A stretch of DNA of 64,000 bases from Bacillus sp. ISL-51 (GCF_018613535.1 NZ_JAGGQB010000002.1:186001-250000), one strand, 5' to 3'; positions 1 through 11,136 are shown, numbered from the stretch's first letter. The notes: a model not told the origin generated them from the sequence alone. Numbers and translations: made by a program.

Positions 1-1
1 T

Positions 2-1279
2 TTTGATCAGCCGGGGTATTATATCCGCAACGCCCTTTTTCCGAAACAAAGAGAGGAGCTTCGTATCGGCCAATCGCCTAAGATCGAAACGATGGTGTAT
101 CGCATCGACAAGGACAATCTGCTCAAGCGGAATGAGCATCGCGAAAAAATAAAGGCCGATCCTTTTTACCTGCATCCGGACGACGTACAGGTCATCGGCA
201 AAGACACATGCCAGAAACCGTTTTATGTAAAAGGCTTGATCGGACAATCAGCAATGAGCTACGGCTCGCTGGGTGACCGTGCAATTACCGCGCTGTCAAA
301 AGGGCTTCGCCAAGCGGGCGGCACATGGATGAATACCGGGGAAGGCGGACTGTCAGAGCATCATCTGAAAGGCGGAGCGGATATTATATGCCAAATCGGC
401 CCCGGCCTGTTCGGCGTCCGTTCTCAAGACGGCGAATTTTCGTGGGAAGAGTTTAAGAAAAAAAGCCAATTAGAGCAAATCAAAGCATTTGAACTGAAGC
501 TGGCGCAAGGGGCAAAGGCGCGAGGCGGTCATATTGACGGCTCAAAAGTTACTGAAGAAATTGCCGCCATCAGAAATGTAAAACCGGGACAATCCATTGA
601 CAGCCCCAATCGGTTCAATGAATTCTCAAGCGTCCCGGCCATGCTCGATTTTATCGAAAAAATGCGGGCCGTCGGCCAAAAGCCGGTCGGAATCAAAATC
701 GTGGCGGGAAACCAGAAAGATTTGGAAAATCTGATCTCATGTATGAGTTCGAGCGGCAAGCACCCTGATTTTATTACGATTGACGGCAGTGAAGGCGGAA
801 CGGGCGCTTCGTTTCATGAGCTGGCTGATTCCGTCGGATTGCCGATTTTAACAGGCCTCCCCCTCGTGGACGGGCTGCTGAAGGAGTACGGCATAAGAGA
901 TAAGCTGAAAATTTTCGCATCCGGAAAGCTGCTCACCCCGGATAAAATTGCCGTCGCCCTCGCTTTAGGCGCAGATTTTGTCAATATTGCCCGGGGAATG
1001 ATGTTTTCAGTCGGCTGTATCCGCGCGCAAGTCTGCCACACCAACCATTGTCCCGTCGGTGTCGCAACGACGGATCCTAAGCTGCAGCGCGCGCTCAGCA
1101 TCGAAGACAAACAGCACCGCGTATGCAACTACGTGCTTTCATTGCGAGAAGGGCTGTTTCACCTCGCTGCGGCGGCAGGCATCAGCTCTCCGATTCATTT
1201 TACTAATGAACACATCGTGTACAGAGAAAAAGACGGCACAATAAAGGAACTTCCAGACCTCATGAAGCAGCACGCATAA
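2..1279 (+). CDS. yerD: FMN-binding glutamate synthase-like protein YerD, C-terminal part
   Basis: The reading frame is open from base 2, so the gene starts before the window; about 425 codons are visible of roughly 525 in the B. subtilis protein. It resembles the FMN-binding synthase domain of glutamate synthase (GltB-type). Visible landmarks are a glycine-rich flavin/phosphate segment (GSEGGTGAS), and a Cys-x5-Cys-x4-Cys set in GCIRAQVCHTNHCPVG that corresponds to the 3Fe-4S ligands of glutamate synthases. There is no amidotransferase domain, so it would not use glutamine in the usual way; its physiological substrate is unknown. It is convergent with yerC and separated from it by a hairpin terminator. 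Confidence 0.88.
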   Translation, partial: FDQPGYYIRNALFPKQREELRIGQSPKIETMVYRIDKDNLLKRNEHREKIKADPFYLHPDDVQVIGKDTCQKPFYVKGLIGQSAMSYGSLGDRAITALSKGLRQAGGTWMNTGEGGLSEHHLKGGADIICQIGPGLFGVRSQDGEFSWEEFKKKSQLEQIKAFELKLAQGAKARGGHIDGSKVTEEIAAIRNVKPGQSIDSPNRFNEFSSVPAMLDFIEKMRAVGQKPVGIKIVAGNQKDLENLISCMSSSGKHPDFITIDGSEGGTGASFHELADSVGLPILTGLPLVDGLLKEYGIRDKLKIFASGKLLTPDKIAVALALGADFVNIARGMMFSVGCIRAQVCHTNHCPVGVATTDPKLQRALSIEDKQHRVCNYVLSLREGLFHLAAAAGISSPIHFTNEHIVYREKDGTIKELPDLMKQHA

Positions 1280-1282
1280 AAA

Positions 1283-1317
1283 AAGCCGCCTGCCGTTATC
1301 GGCAGAGCGGTTTTTTA
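1283..1317. terminator. Bidirectional terminator between yerD and yerC
   Basis: GC-rich stem (GCCGCCTGCCG, loop TTAT, CGGCAGAGCGG, with one small mismatch) flanked by an A-run on the left and a T-run on the right. It can terminate yerD on the plus strand and yerC on the minus strand. Confidence 0.85.
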
Positions 1318-1626
1318 TGTTGCAGAGGAGGATTCTCCTTTGTTTACACGGTCAAGCGCCATTTCATAGGCGTCGTTTCCGTAGTTTAAGCAGCGTTTCA
1401 CACGCGAAATCGTGGCTGTCGAAGCCCCCGTTTCGCTTTCAATTTTATGATACGTATTTCCTTCGCGGAGCATTCTCGCTACTTCCAAACGCTGCGCCAG
1501 CGATTGAATTTCATTAATCGTACAAAGATCATCAAAGAAACGATAGCATTCCTCCAGATCTTTCAGCGACAAAATAGATAGAAATAACTGGTCCAGTTCT
1601 TTTCCGCGTAATTTATCGATTTGCAT
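1315..1626 (-). CDS. yerC: TrpR-like DNA-binding protein YerC
   Basis: A 103-residue protein of the TrpR/YerC/YecD family. A helix-turn-helix is visible near residues 54-78 (HKIESETGASTATISRVKR). The family resembles the Trp repressor fold but lacks an established corepressor. The ATG at 1626 is preceded by AGGAGAAGG at a usable distance; an in-frame GTG at 1632 would overlap the yerB stop and is less likely. It is the last gene of a yerB-yerC unit and is probably co-transcribed with yerB. Target genes cannot be told from the sequence. Confidence 0.88.
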   Translation of the reverse strand: MQIDKLRGKELDQLFLSILSLKDLEECYRFFDDLCTINEIQSLAQRLEVARMLREGNTYHKIESETGASTATISRVKRCLNYGNDAYEMALDRVNKGESSSAT

Positions 1627-1628
1627 CG

Positions 1629-2624
1629 TCACACACCTTCTCCTTTACTAATGGAAGCTGCATCGAGATCAGGCACGATATTGATCCATGTCTTCCCTGG
1701 CACAAACGGAAGAATCTCACCGCCTTTTACGGGCAAAATACGGCCGTCTTTATATTCCCAGTCTGACTCAATAACATCGCCGTGCTGAAGCAAGAGACCT
1801 TTACCCCCTGATTGAATATCGATGTCCCGCCTTCCATCTTTGTCTGTAATGCGATGGCCGGCTTCAGCAATAAAAATGTTGTGCATAGCTAAAGGCTTCC
1901 CGGTCTCCCGGTCAGTCGCTTTCACACCATCAGAGCTTCTCGTATAAGCATCAGTTTTTTTATCATAATCGTATTCGACAAGATTTGTAACGTTTTGTGT
2001 TCCATAATCTATCCGAACATTGTAGGTTTCGTTTCCGGGTTTTGCATCTGATGTTTGAAAAGGGAGCGGCTCTGTTTCTCCGTTCAGCTGAAATCCCTTT
2101 TGTTCCGCCGCCTTTTTTATGTTTTCATAAGACGTATAGGAATTGTGGGGAGGCTTGCTGAAATCAGCTCTCCATAACAGGCTTCCGTCAAAATCCAAAC
2201 CGTTTATATAATCGTAAGCGCCGGATTCCAGCTGCTTTTTGGCTCCGGGGCTCCAGCCATGATGGACAAAAATGCTGTTAAACCCGCTGCTGAGAGTGAC
2301 GAAATATTCCCTCGCGCTCCGTACAGGCCCGACAGTTTCCGGCATCTCGCTTTGGAAAATCGCCAAAAATCTTGTGATCGGCCCCTCCGCAAGCGCCTCA
2401 ATGACAATATCCGCCTTGGAAAGCCCGGATTGAGGCCTGGCCTTCGGGTGGTTGTTCACTGCAACAGCAATCGGACGGCGTTCTGCAAGCTTTCGCTCCG
2501 TCTTTAAACCGGTTAAAGGAGCTTCCGGCTTTTTCGTCTGCGCCTGATCGGCATCATTTTGCCGGCAGGCGGCAAGCAGCAAAAACGCAAAACATAACAT
2601 ACAAACGGTTATCCATCTCTTCAT
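1629..2624 (-). CDS. yerB: DUF3048 lipoprotein YerB
   Basis: A 331-residue exported lipoprotein. The N-terminus MKRWITVCMLCFAFLLLAAC is a signal peptide with a lipobox ending in Cys20, so the mature protein should be anchored to the outer face of the membrane. The rest matches the two-part DUF3048 family (YerB), including the motif RPIAVAVNNHPKARPQSGL early and a conserved middle segment around VHHGWSPGAK. The biochemical function of the family is not established. The stop codon runs into the start region of yerC, consistent with one operon. Confidence 0.9.
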   Translation of the reverse strand: MKRWITVCMLCFAFLLLAACRQNDADQAQTKKPEAPLTGLKTERKLAERRPIAVAVNNHPKARPQSGLSKADIVIEALAEGPITRFLAIFQSEMPETVGPVRSAREYFVTLSSGFNSIFVHHGWSPGAKKQLESGAYDYINGLDFDGSLLWRADFSKPPHNSYTSYENIKKAAEQKGFQLNGETEPLPFQTSDAKPGNETYNVRIDYGTQNVTNLVEYDYDKKTDAYTRSSDGVKATDRETGKPLAMHNIFIAEAGHRITDKDGRRDIDIQSGGKGLLLQHGDVIESDWEYKDGRILPVKGGEILPFVPGKTWINIVPDLDAASISKGEGV

Positions 2625-2650
2625 ATGTCGGCTCCCTGCTCTTTTATATT

Positions 2651-4393
2651 TTAACGCATTATCGATGGAAAGAGTACAGTTTTTTTCATCACGTCAAATA
2701 TACCTCTGGGAGTAATACGAATATAAGGCAGATGTGTGCCTTGCAAAAAGAGCAGCGTATAGATCGGATCACAAAATTGATAGCCGCGATCCTCAAGCAG
2801 TGTTCTCAGCTTTTGTTCCTTCTCCAGCACGGCCTCATAATCTTCAGCCGAAGCGCAGCCGTGCAGAGCGAGGGGAATTTCATGCAGAATGTTCCCGTTC
2901 TCAGCCAGTACGATTCCCCCGCCGATTTCCTTCATGCGTGAGAAAGCAAGCAGGATATCGTCCTTATTTTTTCCGGCGGCGATAATATCACCGGTCGTCG
3001 TATAAGAGCTTACAAATCCCTGCACACGATCGGCAAAGCCTTTCAACATCGTGTTCACCCGCCATTTTCCGTGCTTGTCAAGAAGAGTGAGAAAGCACTC
3101 ATCATGGTCAAAAGAAAGCTGGTCAACGGAGTTATCAATCTCAATCATATACGGCTCCATAATGACCGCATTGCGCATTTTCACTCCCATCGGCATCGAA
3201 AACTGTAAATCATCCATCGTCATATCATATGAAAGCTCAAGAGGGACAAGACCGCCCTTTTTCCAGTCTGTTTCTGTAAACGCCTTCATATTTTGGCCGT
3301 CTTCTTTCAGCATGGCCCCTTTTGATATAACGGTGACCGGGTTCGGATTCATAGGGTCTTCCAAAATATTTAATGATGCCAGCCTTCCCGGCCCCACTAC
3401 GCCGAGATAGTCGTCAATCTGATAATACTTTGCAATATTAAAGGACGCCATATTGTAAGCATCAATCGCCGGAACCCCTTCTTCCAAAGCGATCCTGATC
3501 AATTCATTCGTCATGCCGCCTTGATAGAAATGAGGCGTCGCACCGTCCGTTGTGTAAAAGAAATGGTCATAATGGCGGAACCCTTTTTCATGCAGATCCT
3601 TCAAAATCGTTCTCAGGTCAGGCCGGATGGATGAATGCCTGAGTGAAACATAGTAGCCCAATTCAAGCCGTCTCATCACTTCATCGCCATTCATAGCCTC
3701 GTGGTCGCAATCGGCTCCGAACAGCTTCATTTTCGTAAGTGTTTTTTCGGACGCTCCGGGAAAATGCCCTTCGATCCGCTTGCGCTGTCTCTTTGTCGCC
3801 TGCATGCAGTGCAGCATAAGATCATCACCGTCCATAAGCCGCGGCCAACCCGTCAATTCTCCGCCTTGGATGACATCGGGGTGCTCAATCCACTGCTTGC
3901 GGACGTCAAAAGAAAGAAGCTGGTCCTCATTCTGCACTTCGGTTTGCAGGTCGTATCTTGACCACCAGAAATATTGAACAGGCTGTTTTTTCAGTTCCTC
4001 TAATATAGTAAGCGCTTTCTTTTTACCGCTGTGCAAAAGGAAAAAAAGGTTATCATTAATAAACGTCGTCGTTCCGAATTGAGACACATATTCGGCGAGC
4101 GTTTGGGGATTATATATTTGAAAAGGATGTGTATGCGGTTCAATGTAACCTGGCACAATGTATTTTCCTTCACAATTTATGGTATGGATGTGCTCTGCTG
4201 CATCAGGAAGCTCATCACCGACATAAACAATTCTGTCTTGGTAAATCCAAATGTTTTTTTTCAGCCATTGTTTTAAAAAGGGATTTAAGACGAGAGCATT
4301 CCGTAAAAGTAGCGTTGGAAGCAGCTTTGAGTCTACAACATCCGCCTGTGATCTGATGTCTTTATTTTTCCAGTTAAAGGTACGTTCGGACAT
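2651..4393 (-). CDS. yerA: Putative adenine deaminase YerA (amidohydrolase)
   Basis: A 580-residue amidohydrolase of the adenine deaminase (AdeC) family, the length typical of that group. The metal-binding HxH appears in GYIEPHTHPF near residue 85, and the C-terminal part contains the family segment GGGIVLAENG. It would act in the cytoplasm on adenine or a related purine. YerA is a paralogue of AdeC, and whether it deaminates adenine is not settled, so the substrate is an inference from family and from the neighbouring purine genes. The ATG at 4393 follows GGAGAG. The gene lies upstream of yerB with a 26-base gap. Confidence 0.88.
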   Translation of the reverse strand: MSERTFNWKNKDIRSQADVVDSKLLPTLLLRNALVLNPFLKQWLKKNIWIYQDRIVYVGDELPDAAEHIHTINCEGKYIVPGYIEPHTHPFQIYNPQTLAEYVSQFGTTTFINDNLFFLLHSGKKKALTILEELKKQPVQYFWWSRYDLQTEVQNEDQLLSFDVRKQWIEHPDVIQGGELTGWPRLMDGDDLMLHCMQATKRQRKRIEGHFPGASEKTLTKMKLFGADCDHEAMNGDEVMRRLELGYYVSLRHSSIRPDLRTILKDLHEKGFRHYDHFFYTTDGATPHFYQGGMTNELIRIALEEGVPAIDAYNMASFNIAKYYQIDDYLGVVGPGRLASLNILEDPMNPNPVTVISKGAMLKEDGQNMKAFTETDWKKGGLVPLELSYDMTMDDLQFSMPMGVKMRNAVIMEPYMIEIDNSVDQLSFDHDECFLTLLDKHGKWRVNTMLKGFADRVQGFVSSYTTTGDIIAAGKNKDDILLAFSRMKEIGGGIVLAENGNILHEIPLALHGCASAEDYEAVLEKEQKLRTLLEDRGYQFCDPIYTLLFLQGTHLPYIRITPRGIFDVMKKTVLFPSIMR

Positions 4394-4514
4394 TCACATA
4401 CTCTCCTTCGCTTATATTAGACCCATCGTATCACATCCGCACGATTATCGCACGGCTAAATCGTTACAAATTATTGAAGATGCACGAAAATTTCATTAAA
4501 AGGGAGCTGAAAGC

Positions 4515-4748
4515 ATGAAACCGAATATCAGCCTGCTGAACGCCGTCATCCGAATCACCTGCGGCCTCACCATTTTGTCAGCTGCAGCAGCGAAATACAC
4601 GAGAAAGCCTTGGTGCAAAATGCATCTTTTCTGTATGATGATGGGCGCTATGAAAGCCGCATCCGGCATAGTGCGTTTCTGTCCGGTCACGTATATGTTC
4701 CAAGCCGGAATGACTAACCAAAGTGACAGCAATCATCAAGAAAAATAA
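4515..4748 (+). CDS. Small DUF2892-like membrane protein
   Basis: A 77-residue protein with two hydrophobic segments: about residues 6-25 (LLNAVIRITCGLTILSAAAA) and 38-52. It resembles the short DUF2892/YgaP-type membrane proteins common in Firmicutes (N-terminal Pro-Asn, then a Gly-x3-Leu helix). A good ribosome site (AAGGGAGC) precedes the ATG by seven bases, and a hairpin terminator follows directly, which supports a real gene. It stands alone on the plus strand between yerA and yecA. Function unknown. Confidence 0.75.
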   Translation: MKPNISLLNAVIRITCGLTILSAAAAKYTRKPWCKMHLFCMMMGAMKAASGIVRFCPVTYMFQAGMTNQSDSNHQEK

Positions 4749-4783
4749 CAAGCCGTTTTCGGCTTGTTATTTATTTTCTCCTT
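4746..4783. terminator. Terminator shared by the small membrane protein and yecA
   Basis: Stem AACAAGCCG / CGGCTTGTT with loop TTTT, followed by a T-rich tail on the plus strand and mirrored A-rich bases for the minus strand. It lies between two convergent genes and overlaps the yecA 3' end. Confidence 0.8.
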
Positions 4784-6009
4784 TTATACAACAAGCCCGC
4801 CACTCCCAGAATCACCGGATAAAAGAAAGCCCAGCCGCTGAAGCCGTAAAGGCCGATGCACAGCAAAAAAGACGCTGACGCAAACCACCAGCCGATGCTC
4901 AAACGGCGCAATAACTTGAGCGCGGCCGCCATGGTAAAGACATATGAGGCAATAAATGCGGCACTCGGCCCCTTCAAAAGCACTTCAAGATCAGGCTTAA
5001 AAACCCACTGAATCAAAAGCACCGCACAAAACACGGCGCCCAGCCATAACAGCACCCGCACCGGGGTATTGCTTTTTGCATGCAGCCTGGCAAAATACCT
5101 CGGGATATGCCCTTCTCTTGACATAGCGTACACCATTCTGGAAAACCCGGCGATATTGGCATGAATCGTACTGAATGTAATGAACAGCGCCAGGCACGCG
5201 GTGATGTAAACACCGCTTTCCCCCGCTCCATTCGCCATTAACAAATTAAGCGAGGCAATGCCTTTTCCGCTCCCATAAGCATGTGTTCCGACCGTTACAA
5301 AAGCGGTCATCACATATAACAGAGCCACGCAGGCAGCGGCTGCAAACAGGCTGATCGGAATATCTCTTTTCGGATTCTTGAACTCTTCTGCAAGCGGCGT
5401 AATCATTTCCCAGCCGACAAACGAAAAAAAGATCATGACAGAGGCCGAACCGGCAGCATGCCATCCATGCGGAAGAAACGGATGAAAGGAGCCGGATGAG
5501 ACATGAGGCAGCGAGACGGCAATAGCCGCAGCCAGCAGCAATATGATCAAACAAATGACAAGGGTGCTGATTTTGGCTGAGAGCTGAAGCCCTTTCATGT
5601 TAAGAATAAGAGACAAACCGAGCATAACAGCCGCGATCAATATTATGGCTCCTGTCCCAGCTCCGGTGACCGCACCAATATATTGAGCGCCGGTCAGGGC
5701 GATAATCGGGACACCGATCGGTACTGACCCAAGCATGATCCAGCCTAAAACGGCTGCTGCCTTTCCTTGAAAAGCGAGTTGTACATATGCTGTAATTCCT
5801 CCTGCACTTGGCACTTTCTGCACGAGTACGGAAAGCGTCCCCACAATCGGAAATGCCAATAAAGACATCATCAGCCAAGCAGCGAGCGAGGCCGGGCCTG
5901 CCGTATTTGCCGTGACAGAAGGCAAAATTAAAATTCCGCATCCCAGTACGGCCCCTATCGTCAGTGCGGTTCCCTGCACCCAAGTGAGTGAGCGGCGCAG
6001 CGTATTCAT
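4771..6009 (-). CDS. yecA: APC-family amino acid permease YecA
   Basis: A 412-residue integral membrane protein with about twelve hydrophobic segments and the opening glycine-rich APC signature TIGAVLGCGILILPS near residues 16-30. The fold and length match the amino acid-polyamine-organocation transporters. The substrate is not evident. It is divergent from the Lrp/AsnC-type regulator yezC, and the intergenic region between them holds nested dyads, which suggests that YezC controls this permease (inference from context). The ATG is preceded by GGGGGAATC. Confidence 0.88.
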   Translation of the reverse strand: MNTLRRSLTWVQGTALTIGAVLGCGILILPSVTANTAGPASLAAWLMMSLLAFPIVGTLSVLVQKVPSAGGITAYVQLAFQGKAAAVLGWIMLGSVPIGVPIIALTGAQYIGAVTGAGTGAIILIAAVMLGLSLILNMKGLQLSAKISTLVICLIILLLAAAIAVSLPHVSSGSFHPFLPHGWHAAGSASVMIFFSFVGWEMITPLAEEFKNPKRDIPISLFAAAACVALLYVMTAFVTVGTHAYGSGKGIASLNLLMANGAGESGVYITACLALFITFSTIHANIAGFSRMVYAMSREGHIPRYFARLHAKSNTPVRVLLWLGAVFCAVLLIQWVFKPDLEVLLKGPSAAFIASYVFTMAAALKLLRRLSIGWWFASASFLLCIGLYGFSGWAFFYPVILGVAGLLYKRRK

Positions 6010-6076
6010 GATGATTCCCCCTTTTTAAAAGCTGGCTTTATTATAAAAAAAGAAGTCAGACAGCCATATGCTACAA

Positions 6077-6134
6077 TTAAGCAAAAATGATTCTTTCTAT
6101 TTAAAATTGAAGGAATCTGCATAAGATTGCTTAA
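6077..6134. promoter_or_regulatory. Nested dyads in the yecA/yezC divergent region
   Basis: Two inverted repeats lie between the divergent genes. The outer arms are TTAAGCAA (6077-6084) and TTGCTTAA (6127-6134), perfect over 8 bases. The inner arms are GATTCTTTC (6089-6097) and GAAGGAATC (6109-6117), 8 of 9 matching. The A/T-rich dyads are of the kind bound by Lrp/AsnC proteins; binding is inferred. Confidence 0.5.
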
Positions 6135-6145
6135 AAAGAAAAGGA

Positions 6146-6577
6146 GTGATCATCCTGGATCGAACGGACTTGCATATTCTCTCGCTTTTACAAAAAAACG
6201 CCCGGCTGACAATGGTGGAACTCGGCAAGCTTGTCGGACTTAGCTCTCCAAGCGCTGCCGAAAGAGTCAAAAAGCTTGAAGAAAGAGGAGTAATCACATG
6301 CTACAGCGCTAATATTTGCTTTGAAAAGCTTAATAAACAGGTAACAGCATTTATCCTTATGGAGCCGAGAAACTGCAAGCATTACGCCGCCTTTGCCGGG
6401 AAGCACCCTGACGTTGCGGAAAACCACAGAATTACCGGTATGTACAGCTACATAACAAAGGTCGTGACGGAATCCGTCCATACGCTTGAGGATTTTATCG
6501 ATGAATGTATGGCTCACGGCAAGCCGACGACTTTGGTTGTCCTCTCCTCCTCAGCCTTTCAACATACTTTTTCGTGA
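6146..6577 (+). CDS. yezC: Lrp/AsnC-family transcriptional regulator YezC
   Basis: About 140 residues with the Lrp/AsnC layout: an N-terminal winged helix-turn-helix (L-T-M-V-E-L-G-K-L-V-G-L-S-S-P-S-A-A-E-R-V) and a C-terminal alpha-beta ligand/assembly domain. It probably senses an amino acid and regulates the divergent permease yecA. The start is uncertain. The first conventional codon is GTG at 6146, but it overlaps the only good ribosome site (AAGGAG, 6141-6146). The CTG at 6155, eight bases beyond that site, would give the usual family start (x-L-D-R-T-D). No ATG exists near. Confidence 0.85.
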   Translation: MIILDRTDLHILSLLQKNARLTMVELGKLVGLSSPSAAERVKKLEERGVITCYSANICFEKLNKQVTAFILMEPRNCKHYAAFAGKHPDVAENHRITGMYSYITKVVTESVHTLEDFIDECMAHGKPTTLVVLSSSAFQHTFS

Positions 6578-6613
6578 GAAAAACCCCGCAGCTCGGGTGC
6601 TGCGGGGTTCTGC
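6575..6613 (-). terminator. Terminator of the pur operon (shared with yezC)
   Basis: A strong stem, ACCCCGCAGC / GCTGCGGGGT with a short loop, followed on the minus strand by TTTTTCTC. It lies just after the purD stop codon and can also end yezC transcription on the other strand. Confidence 0.85.
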
Positions 6614-6616
6614 CTG

Positions 6617-7900
<1,284 letters not shown>

Positions 7901-9439
7901 TTAATGTTTAAAGTGTCTGATGCCTGTGAATACCATGGCAATGCCGTATTCATCCGCTTTTTTGATCGAATCTTCATCACGCACTGAACCGCCCGGCTGG
8001 ATAATCGCTGTTACGCCAGCTTTTGCGGCTTCTTCAACCGTATCCGGCATCGGGAAAAACGCGTCTGAACCAAGAGCGCTGCCCTTTGCTTTTTCTCCGG
8101 CCTGTTCGATAGCGATTTTGGCTGAACCGACACGATTCATCTGTCCCGCTCCTACACCGACGGTCATATGATCTTTCGCAAGGACGATTGCGTTTGATTT
8201 CACGTGTTTTACAACTTTCCAAGCAAGCTTCAGGTCTTTCCACTCCTGCTCGTTCGGCTCTCTTTTTGTCGGGATGCTGATATCGGCATCGTCAAAGCCG
8301 TGCACATCTAAATCTTGAATCAAAAGTCCGCCCTGAACGGATGTCAGCTGCTTTTCTTTCTTTCCTGAAGCGGTCACGTCAAGCGTCAGCAAGCGGAGGT
8401 TTTTCTTCGCCGTTAATACCTCAAGCGCTTCTTCACTGAAAGATGGGGCGATAATGATTTCTAAAAAGATGCCGTGAAGGATCTCAGCCGCCGCCTTATC
8501 GACTTCACGGTTGAGCGCGATAATGCCGCCGAAAATAGATGTTTTATCAGCCTCATAGGCTTTGTTAAAGGCTTCTTCGATCGAAGCCCCCGTACCGACT
8601 CCGCACGGGTTCATATGTTTAACGGCAACAGCCGCGGGCTCTGTGAATTCAAGGACGATTTGAACTGCCGCATCCGCGTCTTTAATGTTGTTGTAAGAAA
8701 GCTCTTTGCCGTGAAGCTGTTTTGCAGCCGCAATTGAACCGCTGACCGGAAGTGCGCTTTGGCAGAAAACAGCCTCTTGGTGTGGATTTTCTCCATAGCG
8801 AAGCGATTGCTTTTTCTCAAATGTGACAGTAAATTGCTCGGGGTCTTTTTCTCCGGCTTCATTTGTTAAATACTCAGCGATTAATGCATCGTAAGCTGCG
8901 GTATGGCGGAATACTTTAGCAGCCAGCTGGCGTTTTTTCTGAAGCGAGACGCCGCCTGTTTCCTTGATTTCACTGATCACGGCGCTGTAATCGGCCGGAT
9001 CCACGATAACCGTCACATCCTGATGGTTTTTGGAAGCTGCGCGCAGCATTCCCGGACCGCCGATATCAATGTTTTCTATTGCCTCTTCATATGTCACGTC
9101 TTCTTTTGAAATCGTTGCTTTAAACGGATAAAGGTTGACGACCACAAGATCAATGGGCTTAATGCCGTGTTCATTGATTTGCGCCATATGCTCATCATTG
9201 TCTCTTACGGCAAGAAGTCCGCCGTGAATATTAGGATGAAGTGTTTTTAACCGTCCGTCCATAATCTCAGGAAATCCCGTCACTTCTGAAATGCCGATGA
9301 CGTCCGCACCGTTTTCTTGAAGGAGTTTTTTTGTTCCGCCTGTCGAAATGACCTCGACGCCAAGCTCTGTCAGTTCCTTTACGAAAGGTACGAGATTTGT
9401 TTTATCAGAAACACTGATTAATGCGCGTTTGATTGTCAT
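7901..9439 (-). CDS. purH: Bifunctional AICAR formyltransferase / IMP cyclohydrolase
   Basis: A 512-residue two-domain enzyme for the last two steps of IMP synthesis. Residues 1 to about 195 form the MGS-like IMP cyclohydrolase domain ([19 protein letters not shown], then the STGGTK loop). The rest is the AICAR transformylase domain, with the catalytic Lys-His in [13 protein letters not shown]. It overlaps purN by four bases (ATGA), implying translational coupling, and precedes purD. Nothing unusual is seen in the coding sequence. Confidence 0.97.
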   Translation of the reverse strand: MTIKRALISVSDKTNLVPFVKELTELGVEVISTGGTKKLLQENGADVIGISEVTGFPEIMDGRLKTLHPNIHGGLLAVRDNDEHMAQINEHGIKPIDLVVVNLYPFKATISKEDVTYEEAIENIDIGGPGMLRAASKNHQDVTVIVDPADYSAVISEIKETGGVSLQKKRQLAAKVFRHTAAYDALIAEYLTNEAGEKDPEQFTVTFEKKQSLRYGENPHQEAVFCQSALPVSGSIAAAKQLHGKELSYNNIKDADAAVQIVLEFTEPAAVAVKHMNPCGVGTGASIEEAFNKAYEADKTSIFGGIIALNREVDKAAAEILHGIFLEIIIAPSFSEEALEVLTAKKNLRLLTLDVTASGKKEKQLTSVQGGLLIQDLDVHGFDDADISIPTKREPNEQEWKDLKLAWKVVKHVKSNAIVLAKDHMTVGVGAGQMNRVGSAKIAIEQAGEKAKGSALGSDAFFPMPDTVEEAAKAGVTAIIQPGGSVRDEDSIKKADEYGIAMVFTGIRHFKH

Positions 9440-10023
9440 GCCTTTTCACCTCTGTTATTTAGTCCCAGCAGCTGTTTAATCATGCTTGGATACCACTTGT
9501 GCTCAAGCTTGCGTATCGTTTTTTCCATGTCTTCGAGCGTATCATTTTCCTGTATCTCAAATGCTTTTTGCGCGATGATCGGCCCGGTGTCCATTCCTTC
9601 GTCTACGTAATGAACGGTGATCCCCGCAACCTTCACACCCGCCCGATGTGCCTGTCCGATCGCGTCAATTCCCGGGAATGCCGGGAGAAGCGATGGATGA
9701 ATGTTAATGATTTTGCCGCCGTACGCTTTGAGTAAAGTGTCTCCGATCAGCCTCATATAACCGGCAAGAACAATTAATTCCGCCTCGTGCAGACGAAGCT
9801 GTTCGATAATTGCCCGCTCAAAGGCAGCCTTATTTTCATAAGCTGACGGCTCAAATGCAAATGAAGGGATGTTCAGCGCCTCCGCCCTTTCAACCGCCTT
9901 GGCCTGAGGCTTGTCTGTGACGAGCAGCGACAGCTCCGCATCCCAATTTTCTTCTTTCAGACGATTGGCAATGGCCTCAAAGTTCGACCCGTTTCCAGAA
10001 GCAAATACCGCGAACTTTTTCAT
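9436..10023 (-). CDS. purN: Phosphoribosylglycinamide formyltransferase
   Basis: A 195-residue GAR transformylase that uses 10-formyl-tetrahydrofolate. The phosphate-binding N-terminus ([11 protein letters not shown]) and the catalytic Asn, His and Asp (in [13 protein letters not shown] and [10 protein letters not shown]) are all present. It overlaps both purM (10020-10023) and purH (9436-9439) by four bases, the tight packing seen through this operon. The sequence shows no formate-dependent PurT gene nearby, so PurN is the GAR transformylase of this cluster. Confidence 0.96.
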   Translation of the reverse strand: MKKFAVFASGNGSNFEAIANRLKEENWDAELSLLVTDKPQAKAVERAEALNIPSFAFEPSAYENKAAFERAIIEQLRLHEAELIVLAGYMRLIGDTLLKAYGGKIINIHPSLLPAFPGIDAIGQAHRAGVKVAGITVHYVDEGMDTGPIIAQKAFEIQENDTLEDMEKTIRKLEHKWYPSMIKQLLGLNNRGEKA

Positions 10024-11060
10024 GAAAGAGCCGCACCGCCGAAAGCAACGCCGTGCCCCTGTTTCACACGCCCGATTAAATATGCCTTTTCGCCATGCGC
10101 TTCAAGCGTTTCGATTACTTCCGTCATGCATTCTTCTTTCACAGCCAGGACAAAACCGATGCCCATATTAAAGACGTTGAACATTTCTTCTTCTTTCAGC
10201 CTGCCGTGCTCCTGCAAAAACGGAAAAATCGGCGGAATCGGCCATGAGCCGTGATCAATCTCGGCGCTCAGACCTTCCGGCAGCATCCGCGGAATATTTT
10301 CGATAAAGCCTCCGCCCGTCACATGTGCCATGCCGTCGATTTTGCCGCTTTTTACCGCCGCAAGCACGGGCTTCACATAAATTTTCGTCGGTTCCAGCAG
10401 TTCTTCTCCGAGAGGCCGCTCAAACGGCTCATATACAGAATCCAAATCAAGCTGGGCATCATCCAGAAGCACTTTTCTCACAAGAGAAAACCCGTTGCTG
10501 TGAAGGCCGCTTGAAGTAAGTCCGATTAAGAGATGTCCTTCTTCGATCTTTTCGCCGGTTACGATTTCGTCTTTTTCAACGACTCCGACTGAAAAACCGG
10601 CAATATCATACTCGTCAGCCGTGTATAAGCCCGGCATTTCCGCCGTCTCACCGCCGACAAGCGCAGAGCCGGACTGCTCGCAGCCGTCTGCCACGCCTTG
10701 AACGATCTGCTCAATTTTCACCGGATCAGCCTTGCCGACTGCTAAATAATCAAGGAAAAACAGCGGCTCTGCTCCTTGAGCGAGAACATCGTTTACACAC
10801 ATTGCGACCGCGTCCACACCGATCGTGTCATGCTTATCCATGGAGAATGCAAGTTTCAGCTTTGTACCGACGCCGTCTGTTCCTGAAATTAAAACAGGCT
10901 TTTGATACGGAAGCTCTGACAGATCAAACATTCCGCCAAAACCGCCCAGACTTCCCATCACGCCCAGCCTTTTTGTACGCTCCACGTGTTTTTTCATTCG
11001 TTTGACGGCTTCATATCCGGCTTCGATATCAACTCCGGCGTTTTTATAAGCATCAGACAT
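10020..11060 (-). CDS. purM: Phosphoribosylformylglycinamidine cyclo-ligase
   Basis: A 346-residue AIR synthetase, which closes the imidazole ring with ATP. It shows the PurM/SelD-type fold motifs, including [14 protein letters not shown] and [13 protein letters not shown] chose the ATG at 11060 because AAGGAG lies eight bases before it and the product then begins [16 protein letters not shown] as in the family. The GTG three codons upstream lies too close to the ribosome site. A 91-base gap with a hairpin separates it from purF, the largest gap in the operon. Confidence 0.96.
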   Translation of the reverse strand: MSDAYKNAGVDIEAGYEAVKRMKKHVERTKRLGVMGSLGGFGGMFDLSELPYQKPVLISGTDGVGTKLKLAFSMDKHDTIGVDAVAMCVNDVLAQGAEPLFFLDYLAVGKADPVKIEQIVQGVADGCEQSGSALVGGETAEMPGLYTADEYDIAGFSVGVVEKDEIVTGEKIEEGHLLIGLTSSGLHSNGFSLVRKVLLDDAQLDLDSVYEPFERPLGEELLEPTKIYVKPVLAAVKSGKIDGMAHVTGGGFIENIPRMLPEGLSAEIDHGSWPIPPIFPFLQEHGRLKEEEMFNVFNMGIGFVLAVKEECMTEVIETLEAHGEKAYLIGRVKQGHGVAFGGAALS

Positions 11061-11099
11061 CCCTACCACTCCTTGTCAATTCGTTTCTCCTTAAAAGGC

Positions 11100-11136
11100 A
11101 GAAAGAGAAAGGCAGCCGGAATTCGCGCTGCCTTTA
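11100..11136 (-). terminator. Hairpin with pyrimidine-rich tail between purF and purM
   Basis: Perfect 9-base stem AAAGGCAGC / GCTGCCTTT (11108-11116 with 11127-11135), loop of ten bases. On the transcribed strand it is followed by CTCTTTCTGCCTTTT. It resembles a weak intrinsic terminator or an mRNA-stability structure inside the operon. Confidence 0.5.
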
